Shown: positions 51,319 to 61,631 of the stretch, piece by piece
How the letters are laid out: each line of letters starts with the position of its first letter
How positions within the stretch are numbered: position 1 is the stretch's first letter
Source of the DNA: Neurospora intermedia
Lineage: Eukaryota > Ascomycota > Sordariomycetes > Sordariales > Sordariaceae
DNA length: 64,000 bases
Direction of reading: 5' to 3'
Assembly: GCA_037102815.1 (NCBI GenBank)
Contig: BTPP01000005.1
Coordinates: forward strand, 1,984,001-2,048,000
The notes under the pieces: model-generated
Told to the model about the DNA's origin: nothing
Databases searched by the model: none
Seen by the model: only the letters and a program-made list of their open reading frames with translations
Translations under genes and position numbers: made by a program

Positions 51319-52118
51319 ATGGCTTTCCTAATTCTCGTGATCGGTGACCTTCACATCCCAGACCGGGCCCTGGACATTCCCGCCAAAGTGCGCTTTCTCA
51401 CATCCTCTCCCCCCCTCCTCTCTCTCTCCCCCTTCAACCTCTTCTAACACCTCTCGCCCCAAAATAGTTCAAGAAACTCCTCGCCCCCGGCAAGATCTCC
51501 CAAACCCTCTGCCTCGGCAACCTGACTGACCGGTCAACTTACGAATACCTGCGCACCATCGCCCCCGACCTGAAAATCGTTCGCGGCCGCATGGACGTCG
51601 AAGCAACCTCCCTTCCCCTCACCAGCGTCGTCACGCATGGCAACCTTCGCATCGGCTTCCTCGAAGGTTTCACCTTGGTATCCAACGAGCCGGACCTCCT
51701 CCTAGCCGAAGCCAACCGTCTGGACGTGGATGTGCTCTGCTGGGGCGGCACGCACAAGTTCGAGTGCTTCGAGTACATGGACAAGTTTTTCGTGAACCCC
51801 GGGTCGGCGACGGGGGCGTTTACGACTACTGCTGCTTCGTGGGCTGTTAACCTCGGCAGCAATGGCGAAGGACAAAAAGAGCAGGACAAGGGGTTCGATG
51901 AAGATGAGGAGGTGGTGCCGAGCTTTTGTCTGATGGATGTCCAGGGTATTTCGTTGACGCTTTATGTCTATCAGTTGAGGAAGGATGAAAAGGGGGTGGA
52001 AAACGTGGCGGTTGAGAAGGTAACGTATACGAAACCGGTGGAGCCGACGGGAGCGGGCAGCGCTGCTGCTGGTGCTGGTGCGGCCGCTTCTGGCGCGGCT
52101 TCGGTGTCGTCGTCATGA
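51319..52118 (+). CDS. vps29: Retromer subunit Vps29
   Basis: Core subunit of the retromer, which recycles cargo receptors from endosomes to the Golgi; it has a metallophosphoesterase fold used as a scaffold. Exons 51319-51387 and 51468-52118 code for 239 residues, starting MAFLILVIGDLHIPDRALDIP. The join gives IPAKFKKLLAPGKI, a family signature. Other conserved stretches are CLGNLTDRSTYEYL, DLKIVRG, DVDVLCWGGTHKFECFE and VNPGSATGAF. Several positions that bind metal in true phosphoesterases are changed (see findings). An insertion after GAFTTTAASWA and an Ala/Gly/Ser-rich tail after KPVEPTGAG make it longer than the 182-residue human protein; yeast Vps29 is also longer. Confidence 0.96.
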
Positions 52119-53058
52119 TCTTTGATACACTTGCTTTCTAGAATGAGTGGAGGAGGGGAGTGGGATGGGACTATAAGCAAGATAAGCGAGCGTGATTGCT
52201 GTAATGATGATATACCACCTGAGTTGTGTTTTTTTATGTGCCATCTTTGGTCAAAGGCCAAGGGTTCACAACTGGGCAAGATGCTAAATTTCAAACCTGT
52301 ATCCTGACCGAGACATGGACATGGGAGCTGTTATTGCGTCTATCACCTTGTACATTTCGAGCTATAGATATACAGATGGGGGCATCATGACAAAACTCGA
52401 AAAGGGATCAAAAGAAGAATGAAAGTACGCGAGGGAAGCACCACCCACAACATAATCAGATAACCCCCAACCTTAATACTCCGACGGTGCGCCCACAAAA
52501 ATTCGAGAAAAAGACCCATTTCATGCACTAACTAGTTCCATATGCTTTTCGCTGCGCCGCTCATGTGAACCCGCGTTCCCTATTCCCTTGTCCTTCCAAA
52601 AGTATGGAGAACAAAAAAGCACATCACATACCACACCGAACACATATGAGAACGGCGGTAACCGGTATGTAAAACCCATACATACACCTCCATCCGTCTC
52701 GCATTCCGCGATTCGCTTCCTATACATGTCCTCTTAACAATGTCCACCTTCCCCGCCTCCCTGATTTCTCTCTGCCGCTCTATCTTTGAACATCTTTCTC
52801 TATATGGTATATGGTTTTTGTCCTTGGATAGTGGACCACCTGAACCCTCCTTGTCCGGACAACAAACTCTCTATGGCAGCCAAAATGCATGCTGATTCCA
52901 CTTCCACCTTCCCTGACATCTCCCACCCGCGCGTAGGACCCTCAACTCGTAACTGGCAAAACCTGCAAGTTCCAAGTCCGACATCCTAGTACCGTAACTA
53001 ATATTTTCGCCACCAACCAAATGCATGAGATAAAGTAAAGAAAAGGGGGAAAACGAAA
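52119..53058. other. Convergent 3' spacer between vps29 and histidine kinase
   Basis: The 3' regions of two convergent genes. Nothing else supported. Confidence 0.6.
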
Positions 53059-53667
53059 TCACTCCCGAGCCTCCACCAGCTTCTTAGGCTGCCGCTTGTC
53101 ACCACCGCCACCAGCTGCCAGGTCCGGCACCGATCCTCGCCGCTCGCTGGACGACAAAGATGGAGAGGACAAACGCCTGTCCAACTTCTTGCTGCTGCTG
53201 TTGCTGTTGCTGCTGCTTCCGCCGCTGGTATTTGTGACGTTACTGAAGCTTGTTGCGGACTCCGAAGGGCGAAGGAGGCGGATATCGTATGATCTGCCTC
53301 TTCTGTGGCTATGTTTGCTGTTCTTGCCGCTGGGAGAGAGGAGTTTGGGTGAAGACGGCCTCGATTCACCGCCGCTCACGTTGCTGGCCGCCACCTCTCG
53401 AAGAGAAGCTGCAGCGGATCCCACTCCGATTTTGACAGTGGAAGCAGAAGCAGCGGTGTTATCAGCCAAAGGAGGTGGCACGGGCGAGGAAAGTGGAGTG
53501 TCAACGTCTTTTTTGGTACTGCTGCTGCCGGGGTTGATGGGTTGGGGGCTTCCAGGTCTTTGGGCGAAGCGCCGTTCGAGAAAACGCTGTTTACAAGCTG
53601 AGGCGTCAGATTCTAAGCACTCGAATGCCAAAATTCTCGATTGTGAAAGATAGTAGGTTTCATTGAT
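53059..53667 (-). CDS. Candidate 3' exon of histidine kinase or separate Ser-rich gene
   Basis: An open frame of about 200 codons with no ATG near its 5' end. From about 53595 its codon use looks coding: Ser/Pro-rich, with PGSPQPINPGSSS, SRPSSPKLLSPSGK, HSHRRGRSYDIRLLRPSES, RLSSPSLSSSERRGSVPDL. It could join the histidine kinase through an intron at 53668-53806 (donor GTTGGT after a CAG codon, acceptor CCCCAG). This keeps frame and would replace the kinase's Thr-rich tail, giving about 2583 residues. A second possible acceptor is AAACAG near 53595. Alternatively it is a short separate gene or chance. No domain is recognised. Confidence 0.35.
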   Translation of the reverse strand: MNETYYLSQSRILAFECLESDASACKQRFLERRFAQRPGSPQPINPGSSSTKKDVDTPLSSPVPPPLADNTAASASTVKIGVGSAAASLREVAASNVSGGESRPSSPKLLSPSGKNSKHSHRRGRSYDIRLLRPSESATSFSNVTNTSGGSSSNSNSSSKKLDRRLSSPSLSSSERRGSVPDLAAGGGGDKRQPKKLVEARE

Positions 53668-56600
53668 CTGGGGTTATGGGAGTCATGGGAGTTGTTGGGG
53701 TTGTGATAGGGGTCGAAGAGATGGTAGAGGTGGTGGCAGTGGTGTTAGTGGTGGCAGTGGTGGCAGTGGTGTTAGTGGTGTTAGTGGTGACTTTGGGCTG
53801 ACCAACCTGAGTGCTGAAACTCATGCTCGCGCTCGCTCCCAGATAAGTATCCAGCTTTCTCTTCAGCAGCTCCCCTCGAACCGGCTTGGCAAGATAATCG
53901 TTCATACCCGCAGCGAGACACTTCTCTCGATCGCCCTGAATGGCCGAGGCTGTCATGGCTATCACGAGAACATTGCGGACAGAATCTATCGGATCGTTTC
54001 GCAACATCTTCGTCGCCTCATAGCCATCCAGCACTGGCATTTGTACGTCCATTAGTATGATGTGATACGGGTTTCCCTGCCGCGCCTTCTCCCGCAAGCC
54101 CTCAACTGCTTTCAGGCCGTTGTCATAGGTATCAACATTCGGATAACCCAGCTTATGCATATACTGCATGGCAATCTTAGCATTGATGGAATTGTCTTCG
54201 GCAATGCATATTCGAAGCTGGTTGCGTGGGATATGGGTAAGGTCGATGTAGGGCCTCGGCACCTGATCACTGCTGACATCGCCGTTTTCCACAGCGCCCG
54301 GAAGTGGCCGCGGTTGGCGGTCCCGTGGGGGCTCCATCTGAACAGGCGATGTGCTCTGGGTATCACCTGCCATCACCTCCGGCTTGGCCTTATCAAACGT
54401 GACAGTAAACCAGACGGTTGTCCCCACGTTCTCCTCACTGTCCAGGCGGATCTTGCCCTTCATGGTCGATTCGATCAGTGACTTGCAGATGCTAAGACCG
54501 AGACCACTGCCGCCATACTTCCGCGCTGTGCTCTCGTCGGCTTGGCTAAAGGGAAGGAAGAGCTTGTCCAGTTGCTGTGGTGAAATGCCGATGCCGGTAT
54601 CCTTGACCCAAAATGTCAACGTTGCCTTCTCTGTGGTTTCGGAGTCCACCTTGGCCCCAATGGTGATGGAGCCATGCTCTGTGAACTTCAGGCTGTTGCC
54701 AATGAGATTGCCGAGGACCTGGTGAAGACGAATGGGATCGCCGTAAATCAACATGGGAGGAAGATTGATGTCGTGAACGATCTTGACGTTCTTCTTGGAT
54801 GTCTTTTCCTTGTTGCTGTACGATGCTGCGCGGACGACTTCGCGAACCATCTCCTCCGGGTTGAATGCGATGATGTAGAGCTTCATCTTGTCTGCCTCCA
54901 TCCTTGAAAAGTCCAGGATGTCGTTGATGACTGTAAGTAGCAGATCTGCTGACACACGTATTGAGTCAGCCATTTCCAGTTGCTCCTTATTCAAGTTGCT
55001 ATCCCTGAGCAGCTCCGAGTTTCCAATCACTCCATTGAGGGGCGTGCGCAGCTCGTGAGAGACATTAGCGAGGAAGATTGACTTCGCCTTCGCGGCTTCT
55101 TCCGCAAGCTTCACGTTCCGGATGGCTTCAGCTTCGGCATTTCGGGCTTTGGTTTCTGCTTCAACCGCTTTAGCCAAAGCACGCTTCTGGAGCGCCACCA
55201 TGGAAACGTTCTCGGCCGAGACCTTTTCCACAGCTTTCATGGCTAGCGCGTTCGAGTAACTGATTCCGATCTGGTTGACGAGAAGCTGCAGAACAGTGAC
55301 GTTTCGGTCTGTGAATGAACCGGGAACACCTTCGAGGTACAAGACGCCAAGGAGCGGGTTTTCAGAACCATGCAAGATCGGAATGGCAATGACCGCTTTG
55401 CTGTTGGGGTTCCTCCGAAGCCAACTTTCACTAACGTTGCCGAACCGCTCATCGCTCACAAGGTCCCGAAGGAAAACCACCTCACGGAAGCGGGAGCAGT
55501 ACAGGATGACATTCTCGGCAACGAGGTCGGTTCCGCTGAGGGGAATGCCGGGAATGTGCGCCTCAGCTCCTTTATCGGGGTCACCACTCGCAGCAACACA
55601 CAAGGGCGAATTGTCCTTCTGCTTCTCATCCTCATACACCACGAGAGCCGCTAGGGTAGCGGACCCGCTGCACGTCTGCAAGATCACGTCGCACATGGTC
55701 TTGAGAAGCTCATCAACCCTCAACACCGAGGAGATGACCTGAGATGAGACCAAAATCGCGTGCAGATCGATCATATCAAGTGCTGGCAAGCCAACCCCAG
55801 CCTCCGGCTGCATCGAGCCCCTCCACGCTGTCATGCGTTCCCCTTTCAGCGCTGCCACCGCAGCCTGCGCCGTCTCCTCTCCGTCCTCCAATCCTTCTTC
55901 TTCCACAGTCCGATATTGAACAGACGCAGCGTCGCCAGTAAAATCGGTCTGAACGCCAGCATCAGCCGTGCGGGGGTTGCGCATAGGGCCATGGAGCAAG
56001 ATACTATGGCCGGTCTCGATGAGGTCGGCGATTCCTGTGGCACCAAGCTGGCGGTAGAGAGCGATAGAGTCGCGAAGGGTAGACCGGGCAGAGCGCCTGC
56101 CCTTGTGACGAATGAAGACGCTAGCCATCAGGTAATTTCCCAAGGCCTCCTCGAAGAGAAAATTGTATTCAGCAGCATGATCCAACGCCTCTTCATATTG
56201 CTGAATGGCATCTCCATATTGACCACGGATCTCTGCTATTTGGGCATCCAGTAATTTTGACCAAGCCAGGTAGTTAACATTATTAACTGCCTGCCAGTCC
56301 TTCAGCCCCTTGTTCAGTTCATCAATCTTCTCAATCGTCTCCTCCACGCGGCTCTGGAACTTCTCCTCATCTTCTGCCATGCGTCGAGGGTCTTGTTGTT
56401 CGCGGAGGATCACAGCCGCCAAGGACAAAGCGTAAAACCACTGTGCGAGCTTTGTGTTTCTGGCCGACCAAATCATCTTACTGTTCTTGCAACAAACCTC
56501 CCCGATCTCAATGGCCCGCTCATAGTGCCCATACAGGAAGAGCGGGATAATCTCGATTGACTCGTAGAACATAAGCGTCCTGTCTCCACTGGCCTTGGCT

Positions 56601-59600
56601 GTGAGCCAAGACTTGTAAGTTGAGGCTTTGTGTTGTTCGTCACTCATGACCTCATAAGGATCTGTCACTTGCGTTTTCCCTTGCAAGGCACGGCACACCT
56701 GTCGAATGGCAATAAGAATTACGCCGCCACGAGTGTCCAGATGCCAGTTCGGCACCTCCTCACAGCCATACTGGCAGAAGGCCTCGAGATCGGAGATGTT
56801 TTCGCTGGCAAAAAATTTCAGCTGTGCAGCTAGACCAAAGCTAAGAATGGCAGAGATGCGGTCTCCCATAGCAGCGGCGAACTCGACTGATGCCTCAAGC
56901 TGGTTGGCAATAGCGCCGAGCGGAAACTGTACATGACCGACAAAGTTGGCATAGATCATGTAGCCCCTGGCCATCGAATATGGATCGCGGTACTTCTCCA
57001 GCAACTCCAAGAAAATGCCGGCCAAGTCGACAGTGAATTGAACCATGTTGAACCTCGAGAGGGCGATGGTGCCCAAGAATAAAAATGCCATGCCAGACTG
57101 TGGGAATGAACCTTTCTCCATGTGTAACTCCATCATAGAGAGCGCAAGTTGGTAAAAGTACAGACAGTTGCTCCACCATCCAGCACTAACGGTCTCGGTG
57201 AGCACAGCACCAAGGGATGCAAGAGTGATATCTTCCGTCTTGGGCGGGTTGACCAGCTCGCTGCGATCCATTGTCTGTATTCGTACGGACAGGCGCTCAA
57301 ATTGGGCGTCGCACTTCTCAAATGATGGGTTGTCATCGAAGCCTACACCCAAAGCTTTCAAACACAACCGGAGTGAGTCCAATGCCTGTTCGGAGTTTCC
57401 GCGCTGAGCAAAGATCCGTGACTGCAGTACCCAGGCCGGGGCCCTGTCAACAGCCGTCCTTGCCTTGGCGAGAATTGTCTGGAGTAGATCGTTGGCGGCG
57501 GCGTGGAGGCCCATGTAAAGGTAGCATTCGGCTGCCTGGATATAGAGTTGGAGAGTCTCTTCATAAGAGGAATCGCCCGCATCGTCGTTCCAAGGGTCAG
57601 GTTGAAGTAGCGCTACAGCATTGCCGTAGAATTTTGCTGCAGTAGGTCTTGCGCCACTCACGGATGCTTCTTGTGCACACCGGGAGAGCAATGCTCGATA
57701 CGAACGCCGACGAGACACTTGCTGGCAGATGATATCGACGCACTCGCAAATGTGGGAGGCCGCATTGTCCCTGTAAGTACGATCGTTGGCGTGGTATTTG
57801 AGTAGTGTTTGTGCGATGGCAAAGTGCATTTTTCGAGCATTGCACTCTTGTAATGCCGCAGCCGCCTGGATGTAACGATCATGGACGAAACGGAAATGAT
57901 CATCTCTATCGCTTGGAACAATGATGCAGGCTTGTATGGCTGCTTCAAGTCCAGCAACGGACTCATCTGCGGGTATGATATATGAGCAATCTTCTTCTTG
58001 CTGTCGCTTGTCCTTGTCTTCTTCAAAATGGAACTCGCCAGTCATGAGTCGGCAGATAAGGTCAAACGAAAAAGTCTGCCCGAGTAGCGCAGCCCAAGCA
58101 AGGATTGACCGTGAGGCGGGCGGCAGCTCACTTAAGCGTCGGGTGATGAATGCGGTGTCGAGAACATCGTAGTTCTGTTCCCCTTGAAACTGGTCGAAGA
58201 GCTTGTCCAGGTCGTACTTCCATTCACCAGCCATGTAGTCATACCAGATGCACTTCTTCCTATAGCCAGCATTGAGCATTTCACGCATATAAAACGGGTT
58301 TCCAGCTGTCTTGGATTGAATGACGAGAGCCAAAGGCGTGACATCTTCCTTCGGTAGACAGAGTGTCGACGATACGAAGTGTATTATGTCGTCCTCGGAC
58401 AGAGGCGTTAGCTTTATTTTGGTCATTATTGGTGCGCCTGCTCCCCGTGGTAGCTCTTCGGACTTTGGTGGACTGAGGATTTGCAGGACTTTCTCGGGCC
58501 CAATCTCTTCCGGGCGGTACGTGATGATGATGACCATTTTCATTCGCGCTCCAATGATCTGGCTAATGAGCTCCTGTGACTCGTCGTCCGCAAAGTGCAG
58601 ATCATCGAGACAGAAGCAAATGAATTTGTAGTGTGTGAACATCCGCAGTACATCGAGGAAGGTGTTCGTAAGGCGAGAAGTCTGCGTCGAAGCCCCAGCC
58701 CTTAGAAACTCCTGTGAAGTCTGGGTCGCGGACGATACTTTCGAAGAATGTCGGTACATGTTGTTGCCGCCAAGCTCGGGAGACGATCCGCGTCGTTTCA
58801 ACGCGGGCTGGCCGCTCTGTGAGCTAGTGGAGTTAGATCGTTGAGGGGTGTTGTCGGGCGGGCCTAGCAGGAATTCGGGGAGGCCAAGGACCTTATGCAA
58901 CGTAGGCCACACAGGCCGGACATGGTGTTTGAGCGCTTGATGAAAAGGGGTCTCGGTGTTTCTCTCGCCCCAAACCTGACGGAAGAGAGAGGATAGCAGC
59001 TGCAAAAGGGGGCCAAAGGCAGTTCTCCTTGCTGTTTCAAATTTGGCAGTAGCACAATAACCTCTCCTGCGCGCATCTGCCAGTATTGACTGGACCAGAT
59101 AGCTCTTTCCTAGACCGCCGGTACCCTCGATGATCACCACCTCGCAATTGCCTTGTCTCTGCTTTCGGAACTTGGAACCGAGCTGGCGTGATATCGTCGA
59201 GGTAGGTTCGCTAAGCAATCCACTGCCCCGCGAGGCATCGGAGCTGACATTCTCGTTCAAGCTGGACGTTTCAAAAGCTGGCTTTTCCCACTGGCGAGAC
59301 TGTCGATTTCCTCCCGAGATCGTCGAGGTACCCGTTGACGTGCCTGAAGACGTTGTTTCGCCCGAGGTGGTCACCGAACTCGTTCCCAGGGCCGAAGGGG
59401 GCAAGCTGACTCTGTTTCTCGGATCCGGGGCTAAAGCAAGGGCCCATGAGCCGGACTGCCTGTTCAAGCCGTCGGCTGAGCTAGCGCCTTCACTGGAGAC
59501 TTCAGCATTGTCAACAATATCGTTTGACAAGACAGATCCGTCTGAACCCCAATTTACCCCACCTTTGTGGTTCATCCCATGGCTCTTGGATACTCGCTCG

Positions 59601-60949
59601 ATGACTTTGACAAGCTCGGATCGCTCGCGGTCGCGGCCAATCATAATGGTCGGAAGCCGGAAGGAGGAAGATACGTCTCGGGAACCAACTTGAAAGTCCC
59701 TGAGACTCTGGGAATCGCCGGAGCCAAGCAACTCTTGCACCTTGACCAAATCGTGCCGGAGGCCACTGGCCGAAAAGTACCGATCGCTCACGTTCTTGGA
59801 AATGCACTTTTGAATGATGCGGCCAATCGCGTCGGGAACATCCATTCGTATCTGGGACACGTTAGGTATCCTACGCCCAAGGACACCTTGGACGATATCA
59901 AGCGGTGTGTCGCCCTGGAACACGGGCTGCTGTGTCAAGAGACTCCAAAACAAAACCCCCAGGGAATAGATATCGGTGCGAGTGTCGGGCTCGGCAGGCA
60001 TCCGTCCGGTCTGTTCAGGACTGATGTACTGAAGTTTATGGCGGGCGCCCACCTCCTTCGATAGTGTGGACCAGCCTGTGCTTGTTAAACCGTGCTCAAA
60101 GGACCGTAGACCAGAGCCGAGTGACGTTATCTTGATTCTGTTTAGTTCGAGGTTGTAATGGAAGGCATCGGGACGTATTTCGCCGTGAACAATGCTTTGG
60201 CTATGGTGAAGCATCTCCAGACATTGGGCAGCGCCTATGGCAAAATCCAGAAAGTGCTGAAGTGATATGGGCTCCTCGAGGACCGGATGTTCTTCGCGGT
60301 GCGCCTCCCATCGGTCATTGTGTTTTTTGGCGTAGAAGAAGGCGGGGCCCATATCCAACACCTTGAACAAATAATTTTCTCCAGAATACGCGTAGATGGC
60401 CACAACGATGGTCCCCCGATCGCCTGGCAAGGGGTTCAGACGAATGAGGTCTATCGGTCTCGAGATGTGCTCGGCATTGGGATCAACAGTCGAAACAAGA
60501 CTTTTGGTGATGTGGTAGGCCCTCTCTTCGCGGAGGACATGGTAGGATATTCTGGCAACGACGAGCTCCTCGACAACAGGCGCATCGGCAGCATGGTGGG
60601 CAACGGTGGGAAGAGAAATAGTGGAACGATCACTGCCGGCGTCGCTGTGAGAGGCCGAAACGTTGGGGCGGTCCTGGGGGGCTGCGCGGTGGCCGGGTGC
60701 TAGCTTTGCTAAAGACGACGGACTCGTGTTAGGATATGGAGCCGGGGAGGCAGGGGCCGGGGTCCCGGTGGTGGAAAAGGGCGAAACGAATCGAGTGCCG
60801 AAGACGTGCCAGTTGTCGTAGGTAGAATGGTAAGGCGGTTTAGTCTCGTCCCATGCAAAGCCGGCGATTTGGCGTAGTCGTTCGAAGATGCGGGCCGGGG
60901 GATCAAGCTGCTGCTGGTCGTCTTGTGGAGGTATCGCGACTGACTCCAT
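53660..60949 (-). CDS. Giant hybrid histidine kinase (pseudokinase-AAA-GAF-HK-receiver)
   Basis: Two-component hybrid kinase, 2429 residues in one uninterrupted frame from ATG 60949 (MESVAIPPQDDQQQ). Domain order: N-terminal protein-kinase-like domain at about 150-430, with the catalytic loop altered to HGEIRPD (residues 255-261) and ending in YISPEQTGRM and DIYSLGVLFW; an ATPase with Walker A GTGGLGKS (Lys615) and Walker B-like FCLDDLHFADDES at about 780; a long TPR-like helical region; GAF at about 1745-1900; histidine kinase with H box SHELRTPLNG (His1965), N box GNLIGNSLKF, DTGIGI and GSGLGLS; receiver with phosphoacceptor Asp2301 in LMDVQMP and KPVRGELL. This architecture matches fungal group X kinases (S. 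pombe Mak2/Mak3, Candida Chk1), linked to oxidative-stress signalling. The signal sensed is unknown. The 3' end is unsettled. Confidence 0.95.
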   Translation of the reverse strand: MESVAIPPQDDQQQLDPPARIFERLRQIAGFAWDETKPPYHSTYDNWHVFGTRFVSPFSTTGTPAPASPAPYPNTSPSSLAKLAPGHRAAPQDRPNVSASHSDAGSDRSTISLPTVAHHAADAPVVEELVVARISYHVLREERAYHITKSLVSTVDPNAEHISRPIDLIRLNPLPGDRGTIVVAIYAYSGENYLFKVLDMGPAFFYAKKHNDRWEAHREEHPVLEEPISLQHFLDFAIGAAQCLEMLHHSQSIVHGEIRPDAFHYNLELNRIKITSLGSGLRSFEHGLTSTGWSTLSKEVGARHKLQYISPEQTGRMPAEPDTRTDIYSLGVLFWSLLTQQPVFQGDTPLDIVQGVLGRRIPNVSQIRMDVPDAIGRIIQKCISKNVSDRYFSASGLRHDLVKVQELLGSGDSQSLRDFQVGSRDVSSSFRLPTIMIGRDRERSELVKVIERVSKSHGMNHKGGVNWGSDGSVLSNDIVDNAEVSSEGASSADGLNRQSGSWALALAPDPRNRVSLPPSALGTSSVTTSGETTSSGTSTGTSTISGGNRQSRQWEKPAFETSSLNENVSSDASRGSGLLSEPTSTISRQLGSKFRKQRQGNCEVVIIEGTGGLGKSYLVQSILADARRRGYCATAKFETARRTAFGPLLQLLSSLFRQVWGERNTETPFHQALKHHVRPVWPTLHKVLGLPEFLLGPPDNTPQRSNSTSSQSGQPALKRRGSSPELGGNNMYRHSSKVSSATQTSQEFLRAGASTQTSRLTNTFLDVLRMFTHYKFICFCLDDLHFADDESQELISQIIGARMKMVIIITYRPEEIGPEKVLQILSPPKSEELPRGAGAPIMTKIKLTPLSEDDIIHFVSSTLCLPKEDVTPLALVIQSKTAGNPFYMREMLNAGYRKKCIWYDYMAGEWKYDLDKLFDQFQGEQNYDVLDTAFITRRLSELPPASRSILAWAALLGQTFSFDLICRLMTGEFHFEEDKDKRQQEEDCSYIIPADESVAGLEAAIQACIIVPSDRDDHFRFVHDRYIQAAAALQECNARKMHFAIAQTLLKYHANDRTYRDNAASHICECVDIICQQVSRRRSYRALLSRCAQEASVSGARPTAAKFYGNAVALLQPDPWNDDAGDSSYEETLQLYIQAAECYLYMGLHAAANDLLQTILAKARTAVDRAPAWVLQSRIFAQRGNSEQALDSLRLCLKALGVGFDDNPSFEKCDAQFERLSVRIQTMDRSELVNPPKTEDITLASLGAVLTETVSAGWWSNCLYFYQLALSMMELHMEKGSFPQSGMAFLFLGTIALSRFNMVQFTVDLAGIFLELLEKYRDPYSMARGYMIYANFVGHVQFPLGAIANQLEASVEFAAAMGDRISAILSFGLAAQLKFFASENISDLEAFCQYGCEEVPNWHLDTRGGVILIAIRQVCRALQGKTQVTDPYEVMSDEQHKASTYKSWLTAKASGDRTLMFYESIEIIPLFLYGHYERAIEIGEVCCKNSKMIWSARNTKLAQWFYALSLAAVILREQQDPRRMAEDEEKFQSRVEETIEKIDELNKGLKDWQAVNNVNYLAWSKLLDAQIAEIRGQYGDAIQQYEEALDHAAEYNFLFEEALGNYLMASVFIRHKGRRSARSTLRDSIALYRQLGATGIADLIETGHSILLHGPMRNPRTADAGVQTDFTGDAASVQYRTVEEEGLEDGEETAQAAVAALKGERMTAWRGSMQPEAGVGLPALDMIDLHAILVSSQVISSVLRVDELLKTMCDVILQTCSGSATLAALVVYEDEKQKDNSPLCVAASGDPDKGAEAHIPGIPLSGTDLVAENVILYCSRFREVVFLRDLVSDERFGNVSESWLRRNPNSKAVIAIPILHGSENPLLGVLYLEGVPGSFTDRNVTVLQLLVNQIGISYSNALAMKAVEKVSAENVSMVALQKRALAKAVEAETKARNAEAEAIRNVKLAEEAAKAKSIFLANVSHELRTPLNGVIGNSELLRDSNLNKEQLEMADSIRVSADLLLTVINDILDFSRMEADKMKLYIIAFNPEEMVREVVRAASYSNKEKTSKKNVKIVHDINLPPMLIYGDPIRLHQVLGNLIGNSLKFTEHGSITIGAKVDSETTEKATLTFWVKDTGIGISPQQLDKLFLPFSQADESTARKYGGSGLGLSICKSLIESTMKGKIRLDSEENVGTTVWFTVTFDKAKPEVMAGDTQSTSPVQMEPPRDRQPRPLPGAVENGDVSSDQVPRPYIDLTHIPRNQLRICIAEDNSINAKIAMQYMHKLGYPNVDTYDNGLKAVEGLREKARQGNPYHIILMDVQMPVLDGYEATKMLRNDPIDSVRNVLVIAMTASAIQGDREKCLAAGMNDYLAKPVRGELLKRKLDTYLGASASMSFSTQVGQPKVTTNTTNTTATTATTNTTATTSTISSTPITTPTTPMTPITPDQ
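53731..53790 (-). repeat. Thr/Asn-coding minisatellite at the histidine kinase 3' end
   Basis: GTGGTGTTAGTG and GTGGCAGTG units on the plus strand. Read on the kinase strand they give ACC ACT with AAC or GCC, a Thr-Asn-Thr-Thr-Ala type tail. It lies either in the last exon or in an alternative intron. Confidence 0.85.
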
Positions 60950-61337
60950 GGTCGCCGAGAGAAGGAAAATCGGCGGACTCAAGGATAACGGGCTCGTGGG
61001 GAGGACGTCGTGTCGGGGCGAGTCATGTTTCGATCATGGTACGCAGGCCGTCGTTCCAAGCACCCGGTGCCAGCATGCGAGGATTGTGGTCGTCGATGTA
61101 TGCACCGTCTGATGTGTGTGGTGCCGAGTGTGCAAAGACTGTTGCCGTTCAGTGTGGTGATAATGCCTGGTAGCGATCGTGATGAGGTGGAGTTGGGCTA
61201 TCGTTCGGCGCTGAGTGTTTGGGTTTGCTGGAGCGGTTCTAGATTTTGAGGTTGGCGGTTGGCCCAGGTATGGTCGTGGCTAGTGGTTGCAGTGTGCTGC
61301 CTGTCGTTGATTTTTCCGTCCCTCGCTGGGGAGGAGG

Positions 61338-61363
61338 AAAAAAAAAAAAAAAAAAAAAAAAAA
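61338..61363 (+). repeat. A26 homopolymer
   Basis: An uninterrupted A run about 400 bp upstream of the histidine kinase ATG (poly-T on the gene's strand). Confidence 0.9.
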
Positions 61364-61608
61364 GGTCGTAGGTACTGGTCACCTAGGTACAAAGAGTCTG
61401 TTGGTTGCCGGTGCTGGGCAAATCAGTCGCCACAAGCTGAAAGCCAAAAAGGACGACAGCAACAACGACTGGGGGTGGACAGGCGGACGGAAGTCGGTCG
61501 CGGTCGGTGTTGGCAGATTCTTTGGTTGGAGGAGGTCGTTAGAGAGGTTTCAAAGCAGCCAGAAAGCAGCAGCCTAGGCGAGGAGAGTGGTTGGGTGGAC
61601 TCGTGGTG

Positions 61609-61631
61609 GACTGGGACTGGGACTGGGACTT
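61609..61631 (+). repeat. (GGGACT)n short tandem repeat
   Basis: About three and a half perfect units. Confidence 0.85.
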
